Assembly (NCBI GenBank): GCA_013289195.1
Contig: JABDAI010000011.1
Coordinates: 1 to 29,466 of the forward strand
From: Verrucomicrobiota bacterium
GTDB lineage: Bacteria; Verrucomicrobiota; Verrucomicrobiae; Opitutales; CG1-02-43-26
Direction of reading: 5' to 3'
Length of the DNA stretch: 29,466 bases
Shown here: positions 1-8,945 of the stretch, piece after piece
How positions within the stretch are numbered: the first letter of the stretch is position 1
Layout of the letters: every line of letters begins with the position of its first letter
Position numbers and translations under genes: made by a program
Notes under the pieces: generated by a model
Databases searched by the model: none
The model's input: only the letters and a program-made list of their open reading frames with translations
Told to the model about the DNA's origin: nothing

Positions 1-101
1 TCCCTTCACAACCTGGTTTTTTAGTCACTTCCTAGGTACTCTGATGATGAAAGTAAAGCACTTACCAACAAGCAAAATACAGGAGTTATGCAAGAAGTCT
101 A
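1..101. mobile_element. Probable IS end related to the 145-bp element
   Basis: Read on the minus strand from position 101, this segment begins TAGACTTCTTGCATAACT and then reads GTATTTTGCT. The 145-bp elements at 10827-10971 and 28097-28241 have ends TAGACTTCTTTCGAAACT followed by GTATTTTGCT, so this looks like a diverged relative of the same terminal repeat. It may be the end of a larger, perhaps autonomous, element continuing left of the window. No transposase is recognisable in the 101 visible bases. The TAA stop of the neighbouring minus-strand gene (104-102) directly abuts it, so insertion may have set that gene's 3' end. The IS family (IS5-like is my guess) is an inference. Confidence 0.45.
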
Positions 102-1112
102 TTACCTCAGTTCGGATTGTCCTTCAACTGCTTTTGCAGAAAAATTTTCCATGCCTTTTTCTAAAACAGCCCTTAAATCAGGATTCAATTTCCTCTTTAA
201 TTCAGGACTCAACTTTTTGATGTAATCTAGATAAGCAATTACAGCCCTCATCATTATTTCATCCTTCGATTGATACCTAAAGTTCTTTTGATCTAATAGA
301 CCCTCCAGATCCTCTATGCTAAGTACTTTCACATCATCAAGACCTCCTGCATTGCTGATAATTAAAATATTAATTTTATTAACAAATTCCTTGCTCAGAT
401 CGAGTACTGTTCTTTGAGCATCAAAATGGTCTTCCGCTGCAATAAGAATGGGTACTCCCCTTCCCATTTTAAGGGCGCGGGAAACGATTCCCTGCACGGC
501 CAATTCTATTGGTCTAAATACATAGATAATTGTAACTTTAAAACCTGCGTCCAAACTACGATTAATTCTATCTCTAGCCTTCGCTGCATTAGATAATGTG
601 CCATCTAACATTAAATCCGCTCTCTCAAATTCATTCGGAAGTAAATCCAGAATAAGACTCTTACCCGAGCCGCCTCCTCCTGCCACAAAAATGATCTCTG
701 GGTGACTTTTAGTACTACTTATTTTATCAATATCATCATTTAATACATAATTAATAAACTGCCCAGCTGGCACATGAGTAGAAACGCTATATTTATTAGC
801 ACCAAGTAGACCATCATCAAAAGGAGGAAATAATTTTCTTGCTAAATCGATATCTAATATTTTCCCACTGTATGTACTTGGTAACTCTGCATAAATCTTT
901 TCCCATAAATCCACATCTAATTGTAGCTCCTGGGAAAAAAGTTGTTCTCCTTCAAGCTCTTTACCTTTTAAAGCTAATTTATTGACGGGAATCCTTAATT
1001 CTCCTGGATAAAAAAGGCTAGCGGGTGGGTTTACTGCTGGAGCCACCTCTTGCGAGTAAACCACAATACAACAAAATAGTGGCAAAAACAATGCAATTAA
1101 TTTCTTTTTCAT
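102..1112 (-). CDS. Secreted Zeta-toxin-like P-loop kinase
   Basis: The 336-residue product has a Sec-type signal peptide (residues 1 to about 20, KKK then a hydrophobic core, likely cleaved near VYS/QEV). A Walker A motif GGGGSGKS lies at residues 145-152. It is followed by LDGTLSN, which resembles the E-G-T element of Zeta-toxin/UDP-GlcNAc kinases, and by an Arg-rich stretch SRALKMGRG. Zeta toxins phosphorylate UDP-N-acetylglucosamine and normally act in the cytoplasm with an Epsilon antitoxin. Here there is a signal peptide and no adjacent antitoxin, so a secreted effector or periplasmic kinase is more likely than a toxin-antitoxin pair. The stretch between Walker A and the GT motif is short, so the usual substrate-binding D-x-x-R segment is not evident. 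Family assignment is moderate; substrate is unknown. Confidence 0.7.
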   Translation of the reverse strand: MKKKLIALFLPLFCCIVVYSQEVAPAVNPPASLFYPGELRIPVNKLALKGKELEGEQLFSQELQLDVDLWEKIYAELPSTYSGKILDIDLARKLFPPFDDGLLGANKYSVSTHVPAGQFINYVLNDDIDKISSTKSHPEIIFVAGGGGSGKSLILDLLPNEFERADLMLDGTLSNAAKARDRINRSLDAGFKVTIIYVFRPIELAVQGIVSRALKMGRGVPILIAAEDHFDAQRTVLDLSKEFVNKINILIISNAGGLDDVKVLSIEDLEGLLDQKNFRYQSKDEIMMRAVIAYLDYIKKLSPELKRKLNPDLRAVLEKGMENFSAKAVEGQSELR

Positions 1113-1338
1113 ACCTCAAATATACCCATTTTTATTAAAATTTCAAAATTCTGGTAACGATTCAGCCCTGAACATTTACTAACAATGCATTGAAAATTGA
1201 TATCCCAAAAGAAAAGTGCATAAAATATAAAAGTAAAAGCTATTATCTGAAGGTACAAAATTAACTGATATTTTGTCGGCAACCATTTTAAGTGAATTCA
1301 GGTTTTTATAAAAAAAATCAAAAACCTTTTGCAAAGTA

Positions 1339-1366
1339 TTGACATTTACCAAAAGTCGTCTAGCTT
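1339..1366 (+). promoter_or_regulatory. Candidate promoter of the tRNA-Gly gene
   Basis: A perfect -35 hexamer TTGACA occurs at 1339-1344. With a 16-base spacer the best -10 candidate is TAGCTT at 1361-1366, a weak match, which would start transcription about 12 bases before the tRNA. The position fits; the -10 is uncertain. Confidence 0.4.
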
Positions 1367-1384
1367 TGTGAGTATTCTTTAAAT

Positions 1385-1460
<76 letters not shown>

Positions 1461-1490
1461 TATTTCATGCCCCAACCATTTCATTTTCAC

Positions 1491-2171
1491 ATGCTAGCTT
1501 CTGACTTATTTCAATTTCCAGCGTCTTTGCCATTCGCTCAGTTTTTTCCATCCAATGTCCCTCCTTGGGAATGGGTTTCCGCAATCCATAAAGCTCTTGA
1601 GGATTTTAATTTCTCTATTCACAAACGGAATGATATTCCTACACATTTATTCATTGAAGGTAATGTCTATTTACATGAAACTGTCAAGCTCCCGCCTTAC
1701 GGCTATATCCAAGGTCCAGCTTATATAGGTGCCAATTGTGAATTACGTCCAGGAGTCTACATTCGTGGGAACGTGATTGTTGGTGAAAACTGCGTCCTTG
1801 GCAATTCTTGCGAATATAAGAATTGCTTACTTATGGACCATGTTCAAACTCCCCATTTTAACTATGTTGGCGATTCTATCTTAGGCTCAAGATCTCACCT
1901 AGCTGCAGGCGTTATTTTAGCCAACCAGCGCTTGGATAAGGAACCTATTACGATCAATTTTGCTAATAATAAAATCCCAACCTATCTTAAAAAACTCGGT
2001 TCAATGATTGCCGAATCAGTAGAAGTTGGCTGTAATACTGTCCTTCAACCCGGTACTATTCTTTCAAAGAATGTTATCGTAGGATCTTGCGTCGCTCTTG
2101 GGGGGTTCGTCAAAGAAAATCAAAAAGTATTCGCTCAAAAACCCATCCTTAGCGATTCTCAAAAAGTCTAA
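1491..2171 (+). CDS. Left-handed beta-helix (hexapeptide) UDP-GlcNAc diphosphorylase-like protein
   Basis: The product is 226 residues from this ATG. Hexapeptide-repeat signatures (GPAYIGANCELRPGVYI, GNVIVGENCVLGNSC, VEVGCNTVLQPGTIL) form a left-handed beta-helix like the acyl/acetyltransferase half of GlmU. The N-terminal nucleotidyl-transfer domain is absent, so this is the short stand-alone type often annotated as UDP-N-acetylglucosamine diphosphorylase-like. A role in cell-envelope sugar metabolism would fit the lpt genes that follow. I chose the start at 1491 (MLASDLFQF) because related proteins begin close to an ASDLF motif. An in-frame ATG at 1467 would add 8 residues, and extension further upstream would run into the tRNA. 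No clear ribosome-binding site marks either start. Confidence 0.8.
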   Translation: MLASDLFQFPASLPFAQFFPSNVPPWEWVSAIHKALEDFNFSIHKRNDIPTHLFIEGNVYLHETVKLPPYGYIQGPAYIGANCELRPGVYIRGNVIVGENCVLGNSCEYKNCLLMDHVQTPHFNYVGDSILGSRSHLAAGVILANQRLDKEPITINFANNKIPTYLKKLGSMIAESVEVGCNTVLQPGTILSKNVIVGSCVALGGFVKENQKVFAQKPILSDSQKV

Positions 2172-2238
2172 TAAAATTTAAAAAGAAATATTTACCTTTT
2201 ATGCAAAATGTATATAACAATATATAATTAATATTCGC

Positions 2239-2703
2239 ATGACTTTATTGAAAAAGTTTTACATTCTAACGACATTATTTCTTCTAATCATCCATAATAT
2301 AACCTTTTCTGAGACAAAAAGTTTCATTCCCGATGCACCCATCCGCAACTTTAGATTGCCTATGTTCAATCAAGAAGGCTACCAAGATTGGCATATTCAA
2401 GGTGATCAAGGCATATACATTACGCAAGAAAAAGTAAAAATTATTGGAATGGAGTTAAATATTTTTTCAGGGGATCACAAAAATCTTTTGGAAGCCACTA
2501 TAGAAAGCCCAAAAGCCACCATCTTTCCTCTTGAAAATAAAGCAAAAAGCGACAATGAAATCAAAGTTACTGGAAACACCTACAATCTCTCGGGAAAAAA
2601 TTGGTCCTGGAATGGAAAATTTAAAAAAATCATTATTAATCAAAATGTTAAAGTTATATTCACACAATCCCTAGAAAACCTATTCACTTATGAAAATAAA
2701 TAA
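2239..2703 (+). CDS. lptC: LPS export protein LptC-like
   Basis: The product is 154 residues with an N-terminal hydrophobic segment (about residues 6-24) that could act as signal or anchor. The body contains IRNFRLPMFNQEGYQDW and GDQGIYITQEKVKI, the LptC pattern in which an unfinished lipopolysaccharide ligand is described by alternating beta strands. LptC sits at the inner membrane and passes LPS from LptB2FG to LptA. The gene is first in a tight cluster with lptA (14-base overlap), lptB and hprK, which strongly supports the call. Sequence similarity alone would be weak, as is normal for this family. Confidence 0.75.
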   Translation: MTLLKKFYILTTLFLLIIHNITFSETKSFIPDAPIRNFRLPMFNQEGYQDWHIQGDQGIYITQEKVKIIGMELNIFSGDHKNLLEATIESPKATIFPLENKAKSDNEIKVTGNTYNLSGKNWSWNGKFKKIIINQNVKVIFTQSLENLFTYENK

Positions 2704-3331
2704 TAAAAATCGTCTCCAAAATATATTATTAACTTATAGCCTATTAATCTTTTCCATTATTTTATCTTACGGAAATAATGAAAAAACAAATACCATCATC
2801 ACAAGCAATCGTGTCGAAATGGATTCCAATGATAAATGTAATATTTTTAAATTTTATGAAAATGTTCATTTAGAAGGTGATGACCTCGATGCAGTATGCG
2901 ATGAACTTGAAGTTATTTCTAAAAAAACCGATAATCAATCATCGTCATTAAATAATATAGATTCACTGGAAAAAATTACTGCTATTGGCCATGTTCATAT
3001 TAAACAAACAAATCGCACCATCGATGCCGGCCATGCAGTCCTTTATCCTGCAGAAGGCAAAGCAGTTTTAACCCAAAATCCTAAAGTTATTAGCGACCAA
3101 GGCATCATACAAGGACATATCATCACTTATTATAAAAACAATGGAAAAGCCTATGTTGAAGGCGGACCTAATGGAGAGCGTCCTAAAATTACACTCTCCA
3201 ATCTACCCGATTTAAAAAATACTAATCAAACCAAAGAGAACAACCCACAAAATAGCTTTCAGAATAATCAAAAGCAAACTTTACCTATCCTCCAAACTTC
3301 TCCTGTCCTTCAAAAAAATACAAACTTATAA
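2690..3331 (+). CDS. lptA: LPS transport periplasmic protein LptA/OstA-like
   Basis: The 213-residue product has an N-terminal hydrophobic segment (about residues 12-28). OstA-type elements follow: ITSNRVEMDSND, FYENVHLEGDDLDAVCDELEV, ITAIGHVHIKQTNRTIDAGHAVLYP and GKAVLTQNPKV. LptA forms the periplasmic beta-jellyroll bridge carrying LPS to the outer membrane. The C-terminal 45 residues are rich in Asn and Gln and look disordered. The gene starts 14 bases inside lptC and ends 2 bases before lptB, indicating translational coupling. Confidence 0.85.
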   Translation: MKINNKNRLQNILLTYSLLIFSIILSYGNNEKTNTIITSNRVEMDSNDKCNIFKFYENVHLEGDDLDAVCDELEVISKKTDNQSSSLNNIDSLEKITAIGHVHIKQTNRTIDAGHAVLYPAEGKAVLTQNPKVISDQGIIQGHIITYYKNNGKAYVEGGPNGERPKITLSNLPDLKNTNQTKENNPQNSFQNNQKQTLPILQTSPVLQKNTNL

Positions 3332-3333
3332 TT

Positions 3334-4065
3334 ATGGGAGAATTTAAAGGCATAGTAACAAAAAAAATCTTCAAACGATACGGCAAACGTGAAGTCGTCC
3401 GAGGCGTTAATTTAAGTGTTCGTCCAGGAGAAATAGTTGGCCTACTTGGACCCAATGGGGCGGGAAAAACGACTAGTTTTTATATCATTGTAGGCCTCGT
3501 CAATCCCTCTGAAGGAAATGTATATCTTGATAACCAAGATATTACCGATATTCCCATGTATCGCAGAGCCCGCATGGGTATAGGCTATCTTCCTCAAGAA
3601 CCCTCCGTCTTTCGAAGACTTTCTGTTGCGGACAATATTCGCATTATTGCACAAATGCGTCCTGGTAATAAAAAAACTCATGACGAAATTGTTGAAAAAT
3701 ATTTAGCCGAACTTGAACTCACTCATCTAGCTAATCAAATGGCTTACACCTTGAGTGGTGGAGAACGTAGACGTTTAGAAATTACGCGCGCGCTCATCAC
3801 TGAGCCTCGATTTCTTTTAATGGATGAACCCTTCAGTGGAATCGATCCTATTAGCGTGCAGGAAGTTCAAAATATTATCATTCGCCTCAAAAAGAAGGGC
3901 ATCGGCATTCTTATCACTGATCATAACGTTAGAGAAACATTAAGCATAGTCGATCAAGCCTATCTTCTTCATGATGGCAAAATACTCAAAGAAGGTACGA
4001 GCTCTGATTTAATTAACGATCCTAATAGTCGTCATTTCTATCTAGGGAACAATTTTAATCTTTAA
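3334..4065 (+). CDS. lptB: LPS export ABC transporter ATP-binding protein LptB
   Basis: The 243-residue product has the usual length and a full set of ABC ATPase motifs: Walker A GPNGAGKT at residues 39-46, signature LSGGE at 140-144, Walker B RFLLMDEP with D164-E165, and H197 in ITDHNV. The LptB-type [13 protein letters not shown] segment is present. It powers extraction of LPS from the inner membrane with LptF and LptG, which are not in this window. It starts 2 bases after lptA. Confidence 0.96.
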   Translation: MGEFKGIVTKKIFKRYGKREVVRGVNLSVRPGEIVGLLGPNGAGKTTSFYIIVGLVNPSEGNVYLDNQDITDIPMYRRARMGIGYLPQEPSVFRRLSVADNIRIIAQMRPGNKKTHDEIVEKYLAELELTHLANQMAYTLSGGERRRLEITRALITEPRFLLMDEPFSGIDPISVQEVQNIIIRLKKKGIGILITDHNVRETLSIVDQAYLLHDGKILKEGTSSDLINDPNSRHFYLGNNFNL

Positions 4066-4070
4066 TTTCT

Positions 4071-5090
4071 ATGGCTGCCCTTTCTACCTATCCTACGATT
4101 ACTCGCCCTAACATTCAGGAGGCACCCGAAAGTGTTAGTGTTAAAAATTTCTTCCACGTTTGTGCCGATACCTTAAAGCTAAAACTCATCGCCTCAGAAG
4201 AAGGTCTCTCTAAGATAATTAAAGAAAAGAGCATCAATCGACCAGCTTTAGCACTCACAGGCTATTTCAAATACTTTGCTAATAAACGCTTACAACTCTT
4301 TGGAGCTGGTGAAATGAGCTATTTAAGAGATCTAAAAGAACACGCTCAGCAGAAAGTTCTCTCTGAAATGGCTCAAAAAAAAATTCCTTGTATTGTAATT
4401 TCTCGTAACCTTTCACCGACTAAAACCCTTTTCGAGGTTGCTCAACAATTTCATATCCCATTATTTCGCACTCCCATGAAGTCTAAGGACTTTACTGCCC
4501 AAGCAACTATATTATTAGAAGACCTAATGGCTCTTAGCACATCCATCCATGGTACTCTCGTTGATCTTAAGGGTATTGGTGTTCTCATAAAAGGCGAAAG
4601 CGGCATTGGAAAAAGTGAATGTGCTTTGGCCCTCGTTGAACGCGGGCATAGCCTTGTTGCTGACGATATTATTTATGTTAAACTGCTTGCGGAAAATGAA
4701 CTTATGGGTTATGGCTCAAAACTGAATCAAGGCTATCTGGAGTGTCGAGGAATTGGTATTATCAACGTTGCTGAACTTTTTGGTATACGTTCTGTAAGAC
4801 TTAAAAAACGTATCGACTTAGTTGTTACTTTCAAAGAATGGACACCTGGCATGGAAGAAGAACGAACAGGTTTAGATCAGAATTTTTTTGAAATTCTTGG
4901 AAAACCTGTTCCACATATCGAAATCCCCGTTAGGCCCGGTCGCGATATGTCTCGCCTTGTAGAGGTTTCCGCTATGGTTCAAGCACTCAAATCAATTGGT
5001 TATGATTCTGCTAAAGAATTTAATGATCGGTTAATTCATTTCATGCAAAAACAAGAAATCACAGATCGTACGCCTTGGTTTCAGCCTTAA
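4071..5090 (+). CDS. hprK: HPr kinase/phosphorylase
   Basis: The 339-residue product shows an N-terminal domain to about residue 140, then the catalytic core: H160 in [15 protein letters not shown], the P-loop GESGIGKS at 175-182, and the HprK signature [11 protein letters not shown] from residue 223. HprK phosphorylates HPr on serine and removes the phosphate, linking carbon state to regulation. No HPr or PTS gene is in the window. The gene starts 5 bases after lptB, so it is the last member of the lpt operon. This coupling of envelope assembly and carbon sensing recurs in several Gram-negative groups. Confidence 0.93.
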   Translation: MAALSTYPTITRPNIQEAPESVSVKNFFHVCADTLKLKLIASEEGLSKIIKEKSINRPALALTGYFKYFANKRLQLFGAGEMSYLRDLKEHAQQKVLSEMAQKKIPCIVISRNLSPTKTLFEVAQQFHIPLFRTPMKSKDFTAQATILLEDLMALSTSIHGTLVDLKGIGVLIKGESGIGKSECALALVERGHSLVADDIIYVKLLAENELMGYGSKLNQGYLECRGIGIINVAELFGIRSVRLKKRIDLVVTFKEWTPGMEEERTGLDQNFFEILGKPVPHIEIPVRPGRDMSRLVEVSAMVQALKSIGYDSAKEFNDRLIHFMQKQEITDRTPWFQP

Positions 5091-5116
5091 TCCTATGATG
5101 CCTCAATTCGAAGGAA

Positions 5117-5125
5117 TGTGAATAA
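5117..5125 (-). promoter_or_regulatory. DnaA box
   Basis: TTATTCACA on the minus strand matches the TTATNCACA consensus at every fixed position. It lies 282 bases upstream of dnaA in an AT-rich gap (5091-5406). I found no second clear box there. It could serve dnaA autoregulation or be part of an origin, but one box alone does not show an origin. Confidence 0.55.
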
Positions 5126-5340
5126 CTTGTTAAGAATTTCATCTTGCTTAAAATACCCTTTTTTTTGATATTTTACTCTCTTGCTGAAAAACATTTTTTA
5201 CCCCTAAATTGCAACCAAAACAAAAACAGAGGCTGAAATATCATTTTAATCTTCTAGCTATGAACATATTACATTTATTTAAAAATTCTTTTCTTTCGAG
5301 GTTTGACAGATCTCAAACAAAATTTCTTAATTATAGGTTC

Positions 5341-5346
5341 TATAAT
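5341..5346 (+). promoter_or_regulatory. Candidate -10 element of dnaA
   Basis: A perfect TATAAT lies 61 bases before the dnaA start, in the otherwise gene-free 5091-5406 region. No good -35 stands 16-18 bases upstream. A TTGACA at 5303-5308 lies too far away for this -10 and might pair with TTAATT at 5327-5332 instead. The assignment is tentative. Confidence 0.3.
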
Positions 5347-5406
5347 CCATCAAAAAATTCAAAAATCATAACGAGATTTCTTAAATAATAATATAATACA
5401 CATTCT

Positions 5407-6813
5407 ATGCAAGTTCTTGAACAGTCTACCCTCTGGGATACCATTAAAAGCGATTTTCAAAGTCTCTTTCCGCATGATGTATATTGTACTTGGTTTCAAA
5501 ATCTACAACTTCTTAGCGAAGAAGGAGACACCTACATCATTGGCATGCCAAACGAATTCGCTGCTATCTGGATTCAAGATAATTATCACGACATCATTGT
5601 AAACCGCTTACAAATGGCTACAGGCCATTCTGTAAAGGTAAATTACAAAGTGATATCACGTCCCGATACCGATAATGAACAATCTATTGAGAGTTCTATT
5701 ACCACTAATCATAATCGCTTAAACGCTTTCGATGCTCATAGCGCTGGGAAATCTTCAAAATCTAAAACGGATATTCCTCAAGACCTGTTTTTAATAAATC
5801 CTAAAAATACTTTTGAAAACTTTGTTGTAGGTTCTGGAAATCAACTTTCGCATGCTGCCTGTGTAGCTGTGGCTAACGCCCCCGCTCGTGCGTACAATCC
5901 TTTATTCCTTTATGGCGATTCAGGGCTAGGGAAAACCCATTTAATGCATGCAGTCGCACACGAAACGTTGCGCAAGCAAAATCAAATTAAAGTGGCTTAT
6001 GTCTCTACAGAAAAGTTTACCAACGAGTTCATTCGTGCCATCCAAGAGAATAATATTACAAAATTTCGTCAACGCTATAGAAGTGTTGATATCTTACTGA
6101 TCGATGATATTCACTTCCTTGCAGGCAAAGAACGTATCCAAGAAGAGTTTTTCCATACCTTTAATGATCTTTATGAATCCCAAAAACAGATTATCCTCTG
6201 TAGCGATAGGCCTGCTAATGAAATTTCGAAGTTAGAAAGCCGTTTGATTTCTCGTTTTCAATGGGGTCTAGTTACTGACATACAAGCTCCTGACTTTGAG
6301 ACTCGTGTCGCTATTCTCCAAAAAAAGGCCCATGCAATGGATCTTAAGCTCCCTTATGAAATTATAGAATTTCTAGCCGAACGTGTCGCCCGAAACGTCA
6401 GAAAAATGGAAGGAGCCCTCACAAGGGTTGCCGGATATGCCGCGCTCGTTCAGGGCCGTATAGATGTTCATTCTATTGAAGGTTTATTAAAGGACATCTT
6501 TCAAGAAGAAGCTCAATATCGAGTCACTATGGAAAAAATTCAGAAAAAAATTATCGAACATTATCATTTAAAGCCCGCTGACATGCAAAGCAAACGTAGG
6601 CCTGCTAATATTGCATTTCCTCGCCAAATTGCAATGTATCTTTGCCGCGCACTCACTCATGAATCTTTAGCCATCATTGGTGAAGCTTTCGGTGGACGAG
6701 ATCACGGTACTGTAATTCATGCTTGCAAAGCAGTTGAAAACATGATGGACCTAGATGAATCAGTTAAACGCACAGTAGATTATTTAAAAACTCAATTAAC
6801 TGGACGTTCTTAA
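5407..6813 (+). CDS. dnaA: Chromosomal replication initiator DnaA
   Basis: The 468-residue product has normal length and domain order: an N-terminal interaction domain (to about 90), a variable linker with many Ser and Asn (about 95-130), an AAA+ domain with Walker A GDSGLGKT at 170-177 and Walker B DILLIDDIHF from 228, and a C-terminal helix-turn-helix with the signature GGRDHGTVIHA from 429. It melts the origin and is usually autoregulated. A gene with no recognised function follows 13 bases downstream and is probably co-transcribed. Confidence 0.98.
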   Translation: MQVLEQSTLWDTIKSDFQSLFPHDVYCTWFQNLQLLSEEGDTYIIGMPNEFAAIWIQDNYHDIIVNRLQMATGHSVKVNYKVISRPDTDNEQSIESSITTNHNRLNAFDAHSAGKSSKSKTDIPQDLFLINPKNTFENFVVGSGNQLSHAACVAVANAPARAYNPLFLYGDSGLGKTHLMHAVAHETLRKQNQIKVAYVSTEKFTNEFIRAIQENNITKFRQRYRSVDILLIDDIHFLAGKERIQEEFFHTFNDLYESQKQIILCSDRPANEISKLESRLISRFQWGLVTDIQAPDFETRVAILQKKAHAMDLKLPYEIIEFLAERVARNVRKMEGALTRVAGYAALVQGRIDVHSIEGLLKDIFQEEAQYRVTMEKIQKKIIEHYHLKPADMQSKRRPANIAFPRQIAMYLCRALTHESLAIIGEAFGGRDHGTVIHACKAVENMMDLDESVKRTVDYLKTQLTGRS

Positions 6814-6826
6814 TTTTATTAAAAAA

Positions 6827-7276
6827 ATGAATTTATCCGATACACAAAAAGATCAATTAAAAACTTGGATTTCCCAGGGGCTCGACCTTTCTACAATCTA
6901 TAAGTATATTTCTGATCAATGGCAGGTTCCCATTACTTACTTGGAATTAAGATTTTTGATCGATGATCTTAACCTGGAATTTCCCAAGGAAGAAGAAGCA
7001 CCAAATGAAACGACTCAAGAAGCTACTCCCGCTGCTGCTCCCGGTGAATTAGAACTTCTTCATAAAGTCACCGTTGATGTTGACAAAATTATGCGTCCTG
7101 GCAGTTTAATCAGTGGTTCGGTCGTCTTTAGCGATGGCACCCGTGCCGGATGGCAATTAGATCAACAAGGCCGTATAGGACTTATTCCTTCTACCGAAGG
7201 ATATCGTCCCTCTCAAGAAGATATTCAGGAGTTTCAAACACAACTGGAAGAGGTTTTACATAAGGCAGGATATTAG
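6827..7276 (+). CDS. Conserved acidic protein of unknown function, dnaA-linked
   Basis: The 149-residue product has no signal peptide or membrane segment. The N-terminal half (residues 1-55) looks helical, ending in a YLELRFLIDDLNLEFP motif that could be a small helix-turn-helix-like unit. A Glu/Ala/Pro-rich linker (about 56-76) leads to a C-terminal domain with VDVDKIMRPGSLISGSVVF and GTRAGWQLDQQGRIGL. I recall similar proteins from Verrucomicrobiota but cannot name a function. It follows dnaA by 13 bases on the same strand. Confidence 0.8.
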   Translation: MNLSDTQKDQLKTWISQGLDLSTIYKYISDQWQVPITYLELRFLIDDLNLEFPKEEEAPNETTQEATPAAAPGELELLHKVTVDVDKIMRPGSLISGSVVFSDGTRAGWQLDQQGRIGLIPSTEGYRPSQEDIQEFQTQLEEVLHKAGY

Positions 7277-7287
7277 ACTTTTTGCTT

Positions 7288-7818
7288 TTATTTTGGGTAA
7301 TATATTTTTATAGGTCTTTTTGATCTATCCACTACCGCAAAAGAAGTGACTTGATGAATATGAATAGATGTGCGACTCATAATATCGAGAACAGTTATGC
7401 CACGAACTACTTCAGCATCTGCAACGAGTGAACGGTGACATCGCCATGGCAACGCTTCAGCACACATAATGGCTACTTTTCCTTTTTGTTTTATCAACTG
7501 ATTTAATTCTTTGAGGCCAGCATAAAATTCAGGTGTTTGCATATAATCCGCATATCCGCGAAAACTTACATTGCGCCATCCTTGATTAATAGAATCTTTA
7601 TTGGATTTTCGTAAGCCTCCTAAAGCCGATAGATGGGTATAGGATATTTTCGCTTTATTCAATACCGAGGACAATTTATTTTCATTAAACCACGGTACAT
7701 ATTGGGATTTCGGTATTGTGCGAATATCTACAATATGCATGATTTCGTGTGCGTGTAGAATATCAAGAAATTCTTCCAGAGTATGCGTAGAATGACCAAT
7801 CGTATATAATTTTGGCAT
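7288..7818 (-). CDS. DUF488 family protein
   Basis: The 176-residue product starts MPKLYTIGHSTHTLEEF and contains IVDIRTIPKSQYVPWFN, FRGYADYMQTPEF and CAEALPWRCHRSLVAD. These are the hallmarks of DUF488, including the conserved CxE...CHR segment. The biochemical role of the family is not settled. The gene is convergent with the dnaA-linked gene, their stops only 11 bases apart, with no obvious hairpin terminator between them. Members are often exchanged between bacteria, but nothing here proves transfer. Confidence 0.88.
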   Translation of the reverse strand: MPKLYTIGHSTHTLEEFLDILHAHEIMHIVDIRTIPKSQYVPWFNENKLSSVLNKAKISYTHLSALGGLRKSNKDSINQGWRNVSFRGYADYMQTPEFYAGLKELNQLIKQKGKVAIMCAEALPWRCHRSLVADAEVVRGITVLDIMSRTSIHIHQVTSFAVVDRSKRPIKIYYPK

Positions 7819-8249
7819 AATATTGTTTTTTAATCTCTTTTCTTAGGAAATTCAAATAATCATTGTTATTTCTCAGGTTTTTCCTACGGGTATTTAGTTC
7901 TCGATTTTTCATAAAAATTCCACACTAGATATATTTGTTGTGACAAAATTTTCGATTAAAGAAACAGACAAAACAATCAATACGGGACTTTAAAGATAAA
8001 GAGTTTGAAGAATACCGATGGATAGTAAGGAAAAAGAACAGTCCACAATTCTTCAGTTCTGTAAAAAATAAAACAATAAAACTATTAGGTAAAAGTAAAA
8101 AACATCTAAAATACTTTAAAGAAGAATTAACGTGTTTTCGGGAACGATGTATTTAGATTCTACGGGAGAGCTAAATATCCCTAGGCTTTTCCATAATACA
8201 ACTGATTTACTCTTGAACAAAAGTAATTTATATAACATCATTTAAGAAA
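7819..8249. other. Gene-free gap with one start-less reading frame
   Basis: Only one open stretch stands out in this AT-rich gap. On the plus strand from 7944 to about 8155 it lacks a start codon and encodes a basic peptide (FEEYRWIVRKK, KKHLKYFKEELTCF) ending in TAG. It may be a gene remnant, but I cannot assign it. No tRNA, hairpin terminator or convincing promoter for the downstream terC-like gene was seen. Confidence 0.3.
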
Positions 8250-8945
8250 ATGAATATAGAATTTATCACAAGTATTTTATCTCTTTCAGCCTTAGAAATC
8301 ATACTAGGGATAGATAATGTCATTTTTATCGCTTTAGTTGTGAATCATTTACCACTCAAGCAAGCGAAGTCAGCCCGTTATATAGGCATTACCTTGGCAT
8401 TATTGCTGCGGATTGCCTTCCTACTTGGAGTCCTCTGGGTCATGGGACTCAATAAACCATGGTTTACTTTATATGGGAAAGCTTTTTCCATCAAAGATAT
8501 ATTAATGTTCGCAGGGGGATTGTTTTTGATTGCAAAGGCTACTTCCAGTATTCATGAACAAATTACCGGTGAAGAAAAAGAGGAAGTTAAAGAATATACC
8601 GGCGGATTCCTATATACGGTTATCCAAATTATTTTCATTGATCTTATTTTCTCGTTTGATTCAATTATGACTGCTGTGGGAATAGTAAATGATGTTACAG
8701 TTATTATTATTGCTATGACAATTGCAATGGTCATCATGCTAGGGGCTTCTGGAGTAATAGCAAATTTTATTGCGCGCTATCCAACATTAAAAATGCTTGC
8801 TTTGGCATTTATTATGGTAGTTGGCTTATTTTTAATGGCAGAAGGTTTTGAAATGCATATTCCAAGAGGTTATATTTATTTTGGTATGTTCTTTTCTCTT
8901 TCCGTAGAAGTGCTTAATATGATAGCTCGTAAAAAAAACAGATAG
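8250..8945 (+). CDS. TerC family integral membrane protein
   Basis: The 231-residue product is strongly hydrophobic with about seven membrane segments. It carries the TerC signatures LEIILGIDNVIFIALVV and FIDLIFSFDSIMTAVGI, whose acidic residues within membrane helices are thought to bind metal. Family members are linked to metal-ion (for example manganese) export and tellurite resistance. Without other ter genes nearby, general metal homeostasis is the likelier role. The only obvious ATG is at 8250, preceded by AAGAAA, a weak ribosome-binding site. Confidence 0.9.
   Translation: MNIEFITSILSLSALEIILGIDNVIFIALVVNHLPLKQAKSARYIGITLALLLRIAFLLGVLWVMGLNKPWFTLYGKAFSIKDILMFAGGLFLIAKATSSIHEQITGEEKEEVKEYTGGFLYTVIQIIFIDLIFSFDSIMTAVGIVNDVTVIIIAMTIAMVIMLGASGVIANFIARYPTLKMLALAFIMVVGLFLMAEGFEMHIPRGYIYFGMFFSLSVEVLNMIARKKNR

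Noticed and set aside
102..1112. Toxin-antitoxin module
   Set aside because: No small Epsilon-like antitoxin gene adjoins the kinase and the product has a signal peptide, which does not fit a cytoplasmic toxin-antitoxin pair.
1300..1327. Hairpin AGGTTTTT...AAAAACCT as a terminator
   Set aside because: The stem is eight AT-rich pairs and it lies upstream of both neighbouring genes rather than after a stop codon.
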